Program-made: the position numbers and the translations under genes
The notes under the pieces: generated by a model
The model's database searches: none
What the model was told of the DNA's origin: nothing
Seen by the model: only the letters and a program-made list of their open reading frames with translations
Assembly: GCA_963971425.1 (NCBI GenBank)
Contig: OZ020516.1
Location: forward strand, 930,001 to 994,000
DNA length: 64,000 bases
Reading direction: 5' to 3'
From: Bryoerythrophyllum caledonicum
Taxonomy: Eukaryota > Streptophyta > Bryopsida > Pottiales > Pottiaceae
Part shown: positions 38,551 through 49,990 of the stretch, in pieces
Numbering within the stretch: position 1 is the stretch's first letter
How the letters are laid out: the number at the start of each line of letters is the position of its first letter

Positions 38551-41166
38551 CGTGGTGGATATGAAATGCTGTCAGATGATGACAGCTCCGAAGAAGAAGA
38601 GGGTGCAGAGAGGTTTCAGCAAGTGGGGGACGATGCAATGAAGAAACCAGTGTCCGTGGATGCCCATGGCTTTCCATACGGGAGAATGAAGAATTGTTTG
38701 GAGGATGATGTGAAGTTGTTTGCGAAGGACTTGGATGTAACCGGCAGCTGGGAAGCGCAGCCGCCGAACGATAAGGCACAATTTTTCGAGCGTCTCTATG
38801 CAGGTATGGCTTTTTTTTTTCTCACCTTCAATTTTTTGTCTAGACACGTTTTTTAGAACGTCATCCCCGTCATAGACATATTTTGTAGAACGTCATTCGT
38901 GACATGGACACGTTTTTCAGAACATCCACGAAAACAGCAGGTATGGTCGAAAGAAAGCAAGGTGTGCTTGCTTGAACATACTCACTGATGTTTAAGAAAA
39001 CAGAGTTGCAAATAAAACGAATCCAATAATCGGCGTCCTACTTTTTGAATGAAACTGAGCATGGATAAGAAGTGATTACCTGATTTGCTTTGCCTTCACA
39101 AATTAAAATTTAAGTGTCATTTCTGATTTCAGAAGTTAAATTTATGCAGAAGTTCTTGAATGTCTCCCAAGGTGGCCCTTCTTACTGATGTGCATTTCAA
39201 GAGTTAAGGCCATTGTTGTAATGAAGCAATGTTTCTAATAGTGTTGCATCGATGCTTGCAAATTGGGAGTGTCGGGGCAGTAAAAGAAGATCAATGAAAA
39301 ATGGTTTGGCCCCATTATCACCAAGGTATTGATCACGGCACGTTGGAGATTGAACAACCTGATCGATGCGGGGGCCCCTAAACCTGCTGAAGTCAAGGAT
39401 GCCCAATGGAACCACCTCGTGACTCTACGCAAAACAGAGGAATCAAAGAAGAAGTCTGAGCACATGAGAGCAATTTCCAAGGGCAAGGGGTCTAAGGCAG
39501 CCCAAATGAAGGCAATTGAGAAGGCGGCACTCATCAAGTTGGTGAGATCCATCTACTGTTATCCACACATATTGTCATTGTATGTTTTATGATTTCTTTC
39601 TGGCATCACAGTTGACACTGAGAGTAACATACATGTTAAAAGAACGTCATACACTACACTAGTATGTTTTAGGTGACATACATGTTAAAAATGACATTAA
39701 ACATAACATCAGGATGTAAAGTTTGATGTTATTTTAAACACACGTGCCTGTGACAGACGCTACAGCTCAAACGTGAACCATACGAATCGGAGCTCAGTGA
39801 GGAAGTGGCACGAGAGTATGTGTGGCAGCAAGAGTAGAAACAATGCAGCCCGGCAGATCGTGCCAAAGAGGTCAAAGAATTGGGCTCGAGGATGGACGAC
39901 ATGGAGCGGAGCGTTGCAAGCTTGGACAAGAAGATAGATGAATCGCACCACCGGCTCGAGTCCATGCTGAAGTTGCTCCTCGCTCAAAGAGGACCGACAC
40001 CACCTGAGGATGAGGCACCTACGGTGGCCGCAGAGGAGGACAACAACGATGTGCATGCTCTGCATGAGGACACGACCCTCACCACAACTCCACAGACGAT
40101 GCCATCGCCCACCCGTGACACAACCGAAGTGGCAGAGGAAGGTGATGCGGTGGACGCCGACAACGAAGAAGACTCGGAAGAGGTCCGCAATGAGGAGGTG
40201 CTTCAGGGATGTGGTTCAGAGGAGGTGCTTCAGGGAGGTGGCTCGGAGGAGGTGCTTGAGGGAGGTGTCTAAGAGGACGTGCTTGGAGGAGTAGGCTAGG
40301 AGAAGGGGCCAGAATCTCCAGCAACCCAACCTGGCGCAGGTGAAACTCCGGCTCGTGAGAAGGGCACGAAGGTGGCAGTTCAAAAGTTGCGTGCAACAGC
40401 CACTGACAAGACCAAGGAAACGCCAAAGGTCGTTGACCTCGAGAAGCCCGAGCAGGTAAACTGTGCAAATGCGTGAACACAGTGATATGGGAGACAACTA
40501 CTTGTAGCGTTGTTATGTGTAAAGCTTGCAATGACATTTTTTATAAATGTGAATGTTGTTACAAACGCTGAGTAGGACATCACATTAAACATGTTGTCAT
40601 TTTTTTGGACATCGTCGCTGACAGTCACAACGCTCTCCTTCTCGTTACACATGGAGATTGCATAGTCGTATTTGGAGAGAGTGGTTCATGTACTGCATGC
40701 ATGGTGAATCGCATTGTCTATAAGTGAATGTGTTTGCAAGTTGCATTGCTAGTGCTGAAAACCGTGCGCAGGAGGAGGAAACATAGGGCGCATCAACGGT
40801 TCGGGCTAGGCGCGTTTCGAAGCCCGCGCAAACACCCAAGCCAACAAAAGTGGCAGGTCTATCCAAACCTGTGAAGGCCACTGGAAAGGTTAGAATTTTG
40901 CACAACATAATGCAAGTTTCATGTGAATGCTAAGTTAATAAGTGAATGCTAAGTGACTAGCTTCTTCTTCTAAACCCCATACATGTGAATAGTGGAGCAA
41001 GGCCCATGTTTGGATATCATAGTGGGGATGAGCAACCAAGCCATATTCACGGTCCGGCAGCATTCAACACATCATAACATCAAGATTGCACTATTGCAGG
41101 TAGCAACACTAGTAAGGGCGGACATGGGAAGGAGGAAATGAAGTCCAGTTTCTCGACTCGATTTGG
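38551..41166 (+). pseudogene. CACTA accessory gene (plant Ptta/En/Spm, Transposase_24-like), multi-exon and decayed
   Basis: Exon-like blocks joined by GT-AG sites: about 38551-38802 (acidic GYEMLSDDDSSEEEEGAE, then DAHGFPYGRMKNCLEDDVKL), 39270-39541, 39757-40456, 40770-40888 and 41100-41166. The second block reads WFGPIITKVLITARWRLNNL and later KTEESKKKSEHMRA. This is the hallmark of the plant En/Spm accessory family (W.xLV..+..EE.KK+SE), DNA-binding partners of the CACTA transposase that bind subterminal repeats. The third block has a heptad-rich segment (MDDMERSVASLDKKIDESHH) and a 27-bp, three-unit repeat (EEVLQGGGS) at 40193-40270. In-frame stops: TAG near 39836, TAA at 40270, TAG near 40297 and TAG near 40786. 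The catalytic TnpD-type transposase was not found. Confidence 0.6.
38893..39221. repeat. Intronic direct repeat, copy 2
   Basis: Second copy of the 345-bp repeat, about 950 bp downstream of the first. It lies between the first and second exon blocks of the CACTA accessory gene. It is preceded by a short internal repetition of GACA(T/C)GTTTT-AGAACGTC-type phrases (38836-38915). Confidence 0.85.
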
Positions 41167-42777
41167 TGAGTTGATCAACATGTTACTTCGCTTGACCTCT
41201 CTCAATGTCCTGTCAGATTTCGAATCGAGTTGTCCACACTAGGCTGCATATATGTACACATTGTCTTTCATTGCTGTTGTAAATGGCGTTGTGGCTGACG
41301 TTTGCAGTGACGAGGACGTGTTGTTAGCAACGTCTAAGATGACATGAAAATGTTGATCATGAACATGTCCAATGGGAATTAGTGAATTATAGTGAGAAAA
41401 GGATGGTCAAGTGAATTGGTAGGCTCCTTGATTGTAACATCTGATCTGTTATTAGGCTAATTGGGAGTAACCTGTTTCAGCTTGATTATTAATCTACATC
41501 TTTGGGGTATTATCCATGTGCAGAATCCCGATGTACGCGACGGATTCGACGGACTCAAAGGAGCACGTACTTATTTGCCATAGACATTGGCATAGACTTC
41601 TTGCATTTCTTGCAACATTATAGACCGTACAAACAATGCATATATGACTGAGGTTGACAGTATATCATTATATGAATGCATGAAGCGTTATGATATTCAC
41701 CAAGGCATTGAGATGGTTGTTTGCACAATAGGATAGACATGATCAGTGAAACAAGGGATTGTCAGTGTATGATGCCCTCTAAAACAGCCATGACATCCAC
41801 CTAACACCAACCAAGACATAATAATCATAGCCGCTGTTGTGCAAGATGTCTGCATAAACATAGCTAGTTCGATGTGGTGAAACTGAAAACATTGGAGATA
41901 ACATCCGCATATGTTGGCTACCATGTTTGTTGACCCGAGTGTTTGTCTAAGCGGTGTCGTCCACAACGTCTTCATTGACATATCGCACACTCAATCAAAT
42001 GTTTTAGATAACATCTCTTTGGGCAATAAGCGTTTTTGTCCACGCCCAAAGTATCATGGTGACGTCTCTGTATAACACACCATCAAGTCACCCCAGTTAT
42101 ACTAGATGCAAGGATGGACATGGAAAAAGACATTGGCGTCAAATTTTATGTCAAAATAAACATGGAGATAGGCATGTGTAACGGCTGATCAGACGTTGCA
42201 ATGTTTCGGAAGATGTCCAAAACCATGGCGACAGTGGCCATAAAAAAAGTGAGCAGAAAAACAACATTGTTCGCATGGACGTCGCAAAAAACACCGTAGC
42301 GTTGTAGCGAGTGTTATGTGAGACACAAGGACGTCAAATGTGATGTCAAAATAAACATAAGCGTGAGTGGTAAGTGTGGTGAAATTATGCTAACTGGACA
42401 TGCCATGTCAACATTTCGCAGGGCCACGTCGGTTTTGGCGCCGCCACGTCATCGCCATGTCAGAATTTGGCGGGACCACGTCATAGGACACGTCAGCAAG
42501 GGGCCGGGGGGAATTTTCACACGTGGCACTGCCCGCCCTTGTGGCGATGACGTGGACGCGACGTGGCAGCCACATGGCAAATTTTTAACACCTTCAACCC
42601 CCAAGTTTTTGTGACGTTTTTAAAAAACGTGGGCCTGTTTTTTGAGATTTTGGCATGTTTTTCGCATGTCAATTATAACGGATATTTTTGGACGTCAACG
42701 TTGACGTGCCGGATGCTGCACAAAACATAATTGCACGTTAGTTGCCTTGTCACAAAAAACACGGGTTTCTAATAGTG
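41167..42777 (+). mobile_element. Right subterminal region and terminus of a CACTA element
   Basis: Noncoding, increasingly dense in GACGTC, CCACGTCA, GACATG and AAACATG motifs. It ends in CACGGGTTTCTAATAGTG at 42760-42777, where TAGTG is the complement of CACTA. The position downstream of the Transposase_24-like gene fits a CACTA 3' end. The matching left end (CACTATTAGAAACCCG) is not visible, so the element is truncated or broken up by other insertions. The terminus abuts the coding remnant at 42778. Confidence 0.6.
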
Positions 42778-43060
42778 GCTGCAGTTCCGTCCGGATACTC
42801 ATCCGGACCGGCAGCTACTTCCCCGCTCCAACCTCTGACCGGTTCTTCACCCAGACCCGCAGCCGGAACGCCGAAGTCCCTCACCGGAGAGTTCAACGAT
42901 CTCGTGGGAACGCCGGATCTCCTATGAGTTGGAATGGGGTGGCCTTTCCAAGCACGGGGAGTATACAGAAGTGGGAAGAGGTGCCAGGGAATCAAGTAGT
43001 ACCCCCATTGCCCTTCCGAATTCCCTCAGAGTCTCCATCTCCGGGGCCACCAGTGACGGA
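42778..43060 (+). pseudogene. Pro/Ser-rich coding remnant of the outer element
   Basis: Two overlapping frames each look coding in part (AAVPSGYSSGPAATSPLQPL in one, FRIPSESPSPGPPVTD in the other), so a frameshift lies between. Composition resembles the Pro/Thr/Ser-rich C-terminal half of the gag-like protein in the inner element (45011-45639). It continues at 46952 beyond the nested insertion. Confidence 0.5.
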
Positions 43061-43626
43061 TGTGGGATTCCGTTCCCACATGGTGCCGGAAGTTAACCTT
43101 AAGTTCCGTCCAAAACACAAAAACTTGATAATTAATTACGATAGATTGTGCCAGGATACATCCAATAGTCTTCAGGTAGGAATAAAGTCGGATCAACCTG
43201 ACTGCCAACCCTAATTAAGCCTAAAGATGTTAAAAGCGGAACTGGAGCAGTTACCGGAATTCTGGGGCAGTCAGTCATCTAGAACCGTCAGTCGAAACCG
43301 TCGCCATCAACTGTCATCATGACTCCGTACTAACGGTCGGACTACTTAAGGATGGGGTTCGGGGGGGAAAACTCTTTCTTCTCCATTTCTTCTTCGCGTA
43401 CAGGGTTTCGCATTAAGGCTTTCTTCTCTCTCTCTTTTTTTCGCTCACAGTTGTCTAACCTCTGGCCGTTAGGGTTTGAAGCTTAGACGGTTAGAACGGA
43501 CGTGTGTCCGTTAGGGAGTGCTTTTGTGAGGACGGTGCGAGCAGGGACAACCTCGAGAGATTGTGAGGGGATAGGCAGGTCTCATGAAGTCTGTGCCGAT
43601 GGCGAAGAAGAAGAGGACGGACAGAG

Positions 43627-45639
43627 ATGGGCCGAAGAGTCAACGAGCCGGCAGTTGCACTGCCGCCTTTAACCCGTGTCCTTCCGGAGATACCAGAAGA
43701 CCCGGACGAAGTCAACATGCTGAAGACCAGTCTGAAGTACATGGGCTGTGACGGGTTGCTTGAGGTTCCGTGGGGCATCCGGGAAGAGGTCTACGTCCGG
43801 GAACTTGTCGGGGCACCGGACGAGAAGTACAAGGGTTGATGAGAGCCCATCTGGAGGTCTGGGGAGTCCCAGAGTGGTCTAAGGCTTACGACTTCCGAGC
43901 CGGCCGTACCAAGGTGGTGGAACGGCGGGACGAGTTCCTGGCGGAGGAATTCGGAGGACCAGCAGACCCGAAGGATGGCTAGAACCTCCAAGACCTTCGG
44001 CACCTGGATGCCTAGCTTGTGCTAGGGTTTTAGAACCCTATCTTCCATCCGGAACAACCGAAGCGGGTGGTGGCGAAGTGGGCCTGCACTTTCCTCGAAG
44101 CACTCCAGGGGAAGATCGTCGTCAACTAAGAAACGTTGATGACCGACCTGATCAACCGGCTCGTGGCCAATCTTCAGAAGGTGAAAAAATCAGCAACACC
44201 TCTGGCCTCGTATGTGGTGCACCTTTATGCTCACCACCAGCAGCTGACCTAGACGGAAATTCGGCACTACGATGAAGTCCTTAACTTCCAGAAGTATGGA
44301 ATGGACGAGTCGGAAGAAGAGGAGTCTGGAGGGAAGGAGACGGTGCCTGAAGCAGCAACCACGGCCACTCCGGAGGGCCGGAAGGCTTCCAAGAGACCTT
44401 GGGGGAAGGAGCTCGAAGCTGAGAGTCCAGAAATACGCAGCTCCTCTGCATCATCCGGAGAAGACGAGTCCGGACCGTCGGAGGGGACCAGCCGGAAGAG
44501 GAGAAAGGTCGACAAGAGCGATTCCAAGGGTCAGCTCAAACTCATGGATGAGCTCACCTTGGATATTAGCTGGGGAGTTGGGCTCCTTAAGGAAACCAAC
44601 TACATCATCACCACCAGCGTGGAGCAAATGTTCCGAAGTCTGGACGTCGACCGGCTGGAGGACGCCATCACCAGGGTGGAGGAGCTCCGGAACTGGGAGA
44701 CGGATGCAAAGGCGCTGCATACCCAACTAATCACCATGTACAAGGCCAGTACAGAAATGGAGAAGAAGATGAAGCGTTACCTTGCCGAGGCAGCCGTGGT
44801 GGTGACGGCCCGAAAGGAAGCCGAGGCGAAGGCCCTTGCTTTCGCAACGGCTCTAACGGAGGTCCGAGCGGCCTTACAACTTCCGGTCTATGTGGTAAAC
44901 TGGAGCCGGCTCTTCACCGAACTGGTGGAGAAGAAGGAGAAGGTCACCAAGGCCAACATCATCCGGTTTCTCCTAGACCAAGCGGAGAAGATGGCCGGAC
45001 CTGGGACCAGATGAAGATGTTGGTTGACAACGTCACCGTGGAGCCTCCGGAAGACCCAACACGACCTAGATCGGACAGCACCACGACACCAGTACGGACC
45101 ACAGCCTCTCCGAGACCTCCGGCCAACTCCACTCCAACACCGGGCACTTCAGCAAATCCGGAGTCGCTGGACACTCCGTCACCCCAGCCGCCAGCGGAGG
45201 GCATCGTACTTCCCAACCCAAGTACGAGTGAGATCCTAAAGACCCTGCCGGATCTCCTGTCGCCACCCAACATGCGTCTGCCAGATCCTCCGGCGGAAGG
45301 CGGCATCCTTGTCCCACCAAGGTTCGTCTCCCGGAGGTTGGCGTCCGGACCAAGGAGTCCTTCCGGAAGCTACAGAGACCTGGTCAAGGAGACCAAGTAA
45401 GCTTCCGCGTCGGAAACACCAGCACCCCCGGTCCCGGAAGGATCACCGGAATAGCCCCCTCCACCGTCGGACGTCAGTACTCCGGTAGTGGTTGTCCCTC
45501 CAACAGCAGGACCATCGACGCAGAAGACCGACCTTTCACCTGCAACGTCGAAGAAGGCGAAGGGCAAGTCGTGCGTTCCGGTGGAGATTTCCCTCTCCTG
45601 CCGGAGTGGGAGAAATCAGAGTCCCGGTGCTCCCACTTA
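43627..45639 (+). pseudogene. Gag-like / plant mobile-domain-like protein gene, decayed
   Basis: Begins near MGRRVNEPAVALPPLTRVLP. An alpha-helical core follows (PDEVNMLKTSLKYMGCDGLL; EVWGVPEWSKAYDFRAGRTK; NPIFHPEQPKRVVAKWACTF; KSATPLASYVVHLYAHHQQL). It aligns by pattern with the gene at 53220-55090. After it come an acidic linker, an NLS-like SRKRRKVDKSDSKG, a long coiled coil (44560-45000) and a Pro-rich tail. A frameshift lies at about 43838. In-frame stops include TAG at about 43979, 44012, 44030 and 44248 and TAA near 44128. The family resembles capsid-like proteins of plant LTR elements, but no protease or reverse transcriptase is present, so this is inferred from context. Confidence 0.5.
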
Positions 45640-45699
45640 GGGTTGGTTAGGTTGTTTGTTTCTTTTTCTCTTTTTCTCAGGGTTAGAGCCCGGATCAAC

Positions 45700-46951
45700 A
45701 GCGACTAACGATGGGGCCCCAAGTGCACCCGGCTGCTGCCAGAATTAATAGCCAGTTTTGAAGTTAGAATAGGAATTCCGAAGGCCGGAACTGTTCCGAG
45801 ATTTTAGGATAAGAGATCCGATCTGGGACTTTTCCGGATTTCTCGGATCTTTTAGATAAGATCTAGCGGATTTTTTGTAGGAGTAGGTAGAAGGAAATCT
45901 GAATTTAGAGAATTCAGAGAGTACTTAGTAGTGAGGTTTTGGGAAAAACCTTTTATCTTGTTCTTCTCACTCGGAAATATACGTTATCATTTGCACTAGA
46001 TTTGCTACCTTGTGTTGTTGTGTGGCGTATGGAACCTGTGAGTGACGGATCCATTCTTGAGGGTAGGGTTGTGTGAGTAATTTTTCCGGAATAGGATAAG
46101 TCCATTGTTTTGCCGGAGGGGGAAGCTATCAAGGTCGGTATCAGGAGATTGCTTGGGAGAGCTGGAGAGAACTATTGCAGAGGTGTTCCTAGTAGTCTCC
46201 AGGGTCCGGAAGTAGCCAGGAGGGGGGGAGATGAACTACAGAGGTGTTCCTGGTAATCTCTAGTTCACGGAAGTAACCGTGCTAAACTGGATTCCGGTCA
46301 CGGCCGGAGTTCTTCCCTAAGATAGGAAAAAGCCTGATACCCATATCTAGACGGAAACACCATAGTGAATAGTGAGTCTCTGTACCAGAAAATTGCAACC
46401 ATACCCGCCGGAATGTCGTTGTAGTCCGGATTAGTCTTTGTGTGACCGCATCCGGAAGGCCTTCCGGATGTCGTGAGAGCAGTTGTCCGGCAGCAACAAT
46501 CAAATTACCAGTTAGCAAAGTAGGGAGAGTGGTGTTCGGTCACTATACGTTCCGGACAGTGGATGCCTAGCCACTCAAAGTCACCGGGCAGTGGGAAACC
46601 CAGCCACTTACACAAAACAGGGTCAGTGGACTTCGGCCACTCGTTTAAAAACTCCAGGAGACTCTCTGAAGAGGAACAGAGATAAATCAAACTACCCTCT
46701 AGACTTCCAGAGATTACTTGCCGGAAATCACTGTACATAATTCGAAATTTGAAAGGATCCGGATCTACCCTACGTAAGTAATGACTATAGCTAACTCATA
46801 AACAGATTGTTGGGATATAGTTTAGTAATCCGGAATATTGGGGAAAGAACATTAGGTCTTTGTGGGAACGAAACCGGAGCGGTTACTCTGGAGAGCATCT
46901 AGTGACGATTCGATGCATTCCGGAGGGATACTATCTCTATCCACTGCAACA
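45700..46951 (+). repeat. Conserved 3' region with AGTGG/CCACT hairpins (copy in inner element)
   Basis: Begins with the box AGCGACTAACGATGGGGCCC. It then has a CCGGAAT-rich segment, CCGGAATGTCGTTGTAGTC (near 46412), four AGTGG...CCACT stem-loops at 46527-46640, and a terminal segment TGTGGGAACGAAACCGGAGC. Equivalent blocks occur at 14550-16129 and 47262-48495 in the same order. The conserved spacing suggests cis-acting functions (polyadenylation, packaging or priming). This is inference. Confidence 0.7.
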
Positions 46952-47235
46952 ACGGACCCTTTACCCGGAAGCTCAGCAGCAACACCCATGGTGGTCAGTC
47001 CCAGTGGTAGCTTCTGAGACCTTCTTGACCTCGAAGATCGGACAGAGGCACCATCAGCCCGGACTGCAACAACAGAGGATCCAGATGCACCATCCGGACC
47101 AGGGATGCAAGTACTGACCTCCGTACCGGAGCCACCAGCATCCATTCCGACGCAAACCGAGGCCAACGCCGCATCAGCAGAGGTTACCCCTTTGCGTCGT
47201 AGCAGAAGGAGGCGGAACCAAGTTACTCCGTAGAT
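46952..47235 (+). pseudogene. C-terminal coding part of the outer element
   Basis: Continues the 42778-43060 frame: SSAATPMVVSPSGSF, a TGA, then a Thr/Pro/Glu-rich stretch (EDPDAPSGPGMQVLTSVPEP) and the arginine-rich LRRSRRRRNQ before the terminal TAG. A basic tail after a disordered Pro/Thr region matches the end of the related 53-kb gene (SAKNRKRREEKRRLEEL). Confidence 0.55.
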
Positions 47236-47261
47236 TAAAACCTTTAGGGCTAAAGTATGAT

Positions 47262-48495
47262 AGCGATTAACGATGGGGCTCAAGCTTGCACCCGGCTATC
47301 ACACGGTAGACTAAAGAAAACCCTACTTTAAGTTTTGAGTTAGGTTCGTGAAAACCGGATCTCAGATCCAAATATTCCGGATCTGGGTTTGAATTCCGGG
47401 TTTCAAGGGATAAGATCCCTTTCACTTTTAGGATAGGATTTTCCGGATTTTTAGCTTCTTAGAGCAGATTTTCTAATCAGTTGTAGTAGTTACTTAATAC
47501 TTGAGTCTTAGCCGGCTCAAGGTCTTGTCTTTCTCTTTTCAGGAAGGATATGTTCTGTTAGAATATTTTCTCTTCTTGAAATTATGTTGATGGTGTATTG
47601 TTTCGTGAATGAAGGATAAGGCCCATTGTGGTTGATGATTAGTGAAGTAGTTCTTGAATCTGAAGTGGTTCACGGATAAGCATCTAGTCTAACCGGTTGG
47701 GACTTGCCGTGGGAGAGCGCCCGGAACAGCTAAACGAGAGGTTAGATAGAGTGTGACGATCCTAGGTGACCGGAAGGAGCCTGGAGGGGGAGGGAGGGTA
47801 CTTTAGGTGGTGGGCCTGGTAGCTCCTAGGGCACGGAGGATCCGTGTGAACCCGGATTCTGGTTGCGACCGGAATTTCCCCTTATGATAGATGGAAAAGC
47901 CTGTGGGGTATGTCTAGAAGGAAGTCCAAATGCAGATCTACCCTTCACACCTCACCGAACCACTGATCATCAACCGGAATGTCGTTGTAGTCCGAGTGAG
48001 CCTCTGAGTGACCGTATCCGGAAGGCCTTCTGGATAATGTGAGAGAGTGAATCCGGAAACAACAAACCAACGACCAATTAGCAATATAGGGCAGTGGGTG
48101 TCCAGCCACTATAAGTTTCATGGCAGTGGATGTCTAGCCACTTAAAATTACGAAGCAGTGGGGAATCCGGCCACTTAGACAAAATAGGATCAGTGATACC
48201 CGGCCACTCACTTAAAAACTCCGGAAGAAAACCTCCACCTGACCTTCTGGAAACCGAAAGAATCCGGAGGTTAGTAGGAAGTAACATCCGCCGTCCGGAA
48301 GGATCCGGATGAATAGATAGGGTGTAGAATAGGAATGCTAATTGGTACGTTACAGGAGAATAGCTGTCAGTTTACTTATCATTTAAGAAAAAAACAATAG
48401 ATCTCTATGGGAACGAATTTAGAGCGGTTATTCCGGACACATTTAGCTCCAATTAAGTGCTATCCGGAGGAATACTTACTCTACAAACTGCTACA
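47262..48495 (+). repeat. Conserved 3' region of the outer element
   Basis: Third copy of the 3' block (box at 47262; CCGGAATGTCGTTGTAGTC at about 47974; four AGTGG...CCACT stem-loops at 48090-48207; ATGGGAACGAATTTAGAGCG near 48408; end CTACA at 48495). It is diverged from the other two but in the same order. Confidence 0.7.
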
Positions 48496-49150
48496 GTGTT
48501 TTCTTCCTCCTCTTGTGCTGTGGTCGTGTTTTCTTCCTCTTGTGCTGTGATCGTGTCTTCCTCCTCTTGTGCTGTGGTCATGTCTTCTTCTTCTTGTGCT
48601 GTGATCGTGTCTTCCTCTTCTTGTCCTGTGGTCATGTCTTCTTCTTCTTGTGCTGTGATTGTGTCTTCCTCCTCTTCTGCTGTGGTCGTGTTTTCTTCCT
48701 CTTGTGCTGTGGTCGTGTCGTCCTCCTCCTCTTCTGTTGTGGTCGTGTCTTCCTCCTCTTCTGCTGTGGTCGTGTTTTCTTCCTCTTGTGCTGTGGTCGT
48801 GTCGTCTTCCTCCTCTTCTGTTGTGGTCGTGTCTTCCTCTTCTTCTTGTGCTGTGATCGTGTCTTGTTCCTCTGGTGTTGTGGTCGTGTCTTCTTCTTCT
48901 TGTCCTATGACCGTGTTTTCTTCCTCTTGTGTTGTGATGGTGTCTTCCTCTTCTTCTTGTGTTGTGGTCGTGTTTTCTTCCTCTTGTGCTGTGATTGTGT
49001 CGTCCTCTTCCTGTGCTGTGATCGTGTTTTCTTCCTCTTCTACTCTGATTGTGTCTTCCTCCTCTTGTGTTGTGGTCGTGTCGTCCTCCTCCTCTTGTGC
49101 TATGATCGTGTCTTACTCCTCTTGTGCTGTGATCGTGTCTTCCTATTCTC
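48496..49150. repeat. Minisatellite of TCTTCCTCTTGTGCTGTGGTCGTG-type units
   Basis: About 24 units of 24-30 bp built from TCTTCCTCCTCTTG and TGCTGTG(G/A)TCGTG. Unit lengths are multiples of three, which keeps all plus frames open (frames of 248 and 223 codons). They contain only the repeat, so I do not treat them as genes. It starts immediately after the LTR-like end at 48495. Confidence 0.85.
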
Positions 49151-49179
49151 TCACTCCTCTTCTACACTCTCCTTGCATG

Positions 49180-49990
49180 AATGAGATCTCCTCCAGGGGG
49201 TAACCTCCAAGTTCCTTGCTCCCCTTGCGTTCCCAAGGTCGTTCCCTGCCGCCTTTGCCTTCTTCCATTAATGACCTCCTTCCTAAAAAACCCATTAACC
49301 TATGACTACTTAACTCCGTGCCACCCTTGCATTAACAAAAGTGGTTGTCCCACTAACCAAGGAATATCTAAATCTCCTACTTTAACTTATGCCACATGGT
49401 GTATGCATGATCACCAATAAGTGAGCTATTTTAACTAATTCAAGGATGTTAAATCTAACTACTCTACCTAAATTGAATTCCCCTTGCTTGGGATTAGTAC
49501 TAATTTACCAAGTGATGGTGAGGGTTTTTCCCCACTTCTTTTGGACCCTTTTTACTTATTTTTATATGGTTTTTTGGGCCACATTCTTTTTTGTTTCTCC
49601 TCACCATCATTCTTCTTCTACTTCTAATTTTTTCCGTGATTTCCTCACCGTGGCCAATGGCGGTCCCCGATTCGGTAGGAGGTAAATTCTTCTCCACCAC
49701 TTCCAATTCTAATCCCTTTCTATTGTTTTTTTTGTTTTCCTAACCTTTTCTTTATTTTTTTCCTTTCAATTTATTTTTTGGTTAAATTCATAAATCCTTG
49801 GTTGCCACAATGTGGCTCCTATTTTAAAGAATTAGCAAATGGAAAGGCTATTTAGCCATCTTGATAAAAAAATCACGAGCTAATCCAATGGGATAACCCC
49901 TTTCTACTACTTGTTAACCTTAACGCACATGATGCGTGGTCCATCTGTCATCGTTGGCCGTTTTTGCGGCTCACACCTGCCTTGGGTTGT
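49180..49990 (+). repeat. Diverged direct repeat, copy A
   Basis: Aligns with 51245-52070 by ordered landmarks: GGGGGTAACC, ACCCTTGCA, CCACTAACC, CACATGgTGT, AACTAATTCAAGG, GGTCCCCGA(T/A)T(C/T)GGTAGGAGGT, TTGCCA-AA-ATGGCT and GGCTCAC. It could be one of a pair of old LTRs or part of two related insertions. Noncoding. Confidence 0.6.

Larger units (their letters stand above)
43061..46951 (+). mobile_element. Inner LTR-like element carrying a gag-like gene between LTR-type ends
   Basis: Starts TGTGGGATTCCGTTCCCACA, ends CACTGCAACA and is flanked by ACGGA (43056-43060 and 46952-46956). The ends match those of the 2,073-bp unit at 14057-16129, but this one is 3,891 bp. It contains a leader (pyrimidine-rich block near 43370-43450), a gag-like gene (43627-45639) and the shared CCGGA-rich 3' region. 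I find no internal pair of long terminal repeats. Either this is a solo LTR that itself contains a gene, or a retroelement type with only short terminal motifs. Confidence 0.7.
42778..48495 (+). mobile_element. Outer gene-bearing LTR-like element, 5' truncated and internally interrupted
   Basis: 42778-43060 and 46952-48495 belong to one element split by the insertion 43061-46951. The frame (SESPSPGPPVTD before the junction) continues as PLPGSSAATPMVV after removal of the insert and one ACGGA. It reads to a basic C-terminus (LRRSRRRRNQVTP, stop near 47232). Then follow the conserved box AGCGATTAACGATGGGGCTC (47262) and the roughly 1.2-kb CCGGA-rich 3' region, ending CAAACTGCTACA at 48495. The left end is missing where the CACTA terminus abuts. 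One TGA interrupts the C-terminal frame near 47017. Confidence 0.65.

Noticed and set aside
39655-39669. CACTACACTAGTATG as the left end of the CACTA element ending at 42777
   Set aside because: It does not match the complement of the right end (CACTATTAGAAACCC) and lies inside an intron of the accessory gene.
40195-40270. Three EEVLQGGGS-type units as a functional protein repeat
   Set aside because: Only three 27-bp units, followed at once by in-frame TAA and TAG. More likely replication slippage in a decaying exon.
48457-49203. Two overlapping frames of 248 and 223 codons
   Set aside because: They consist only of the 24-30 bp minisatellite read in two frames. No domain, and both frames are equally open.
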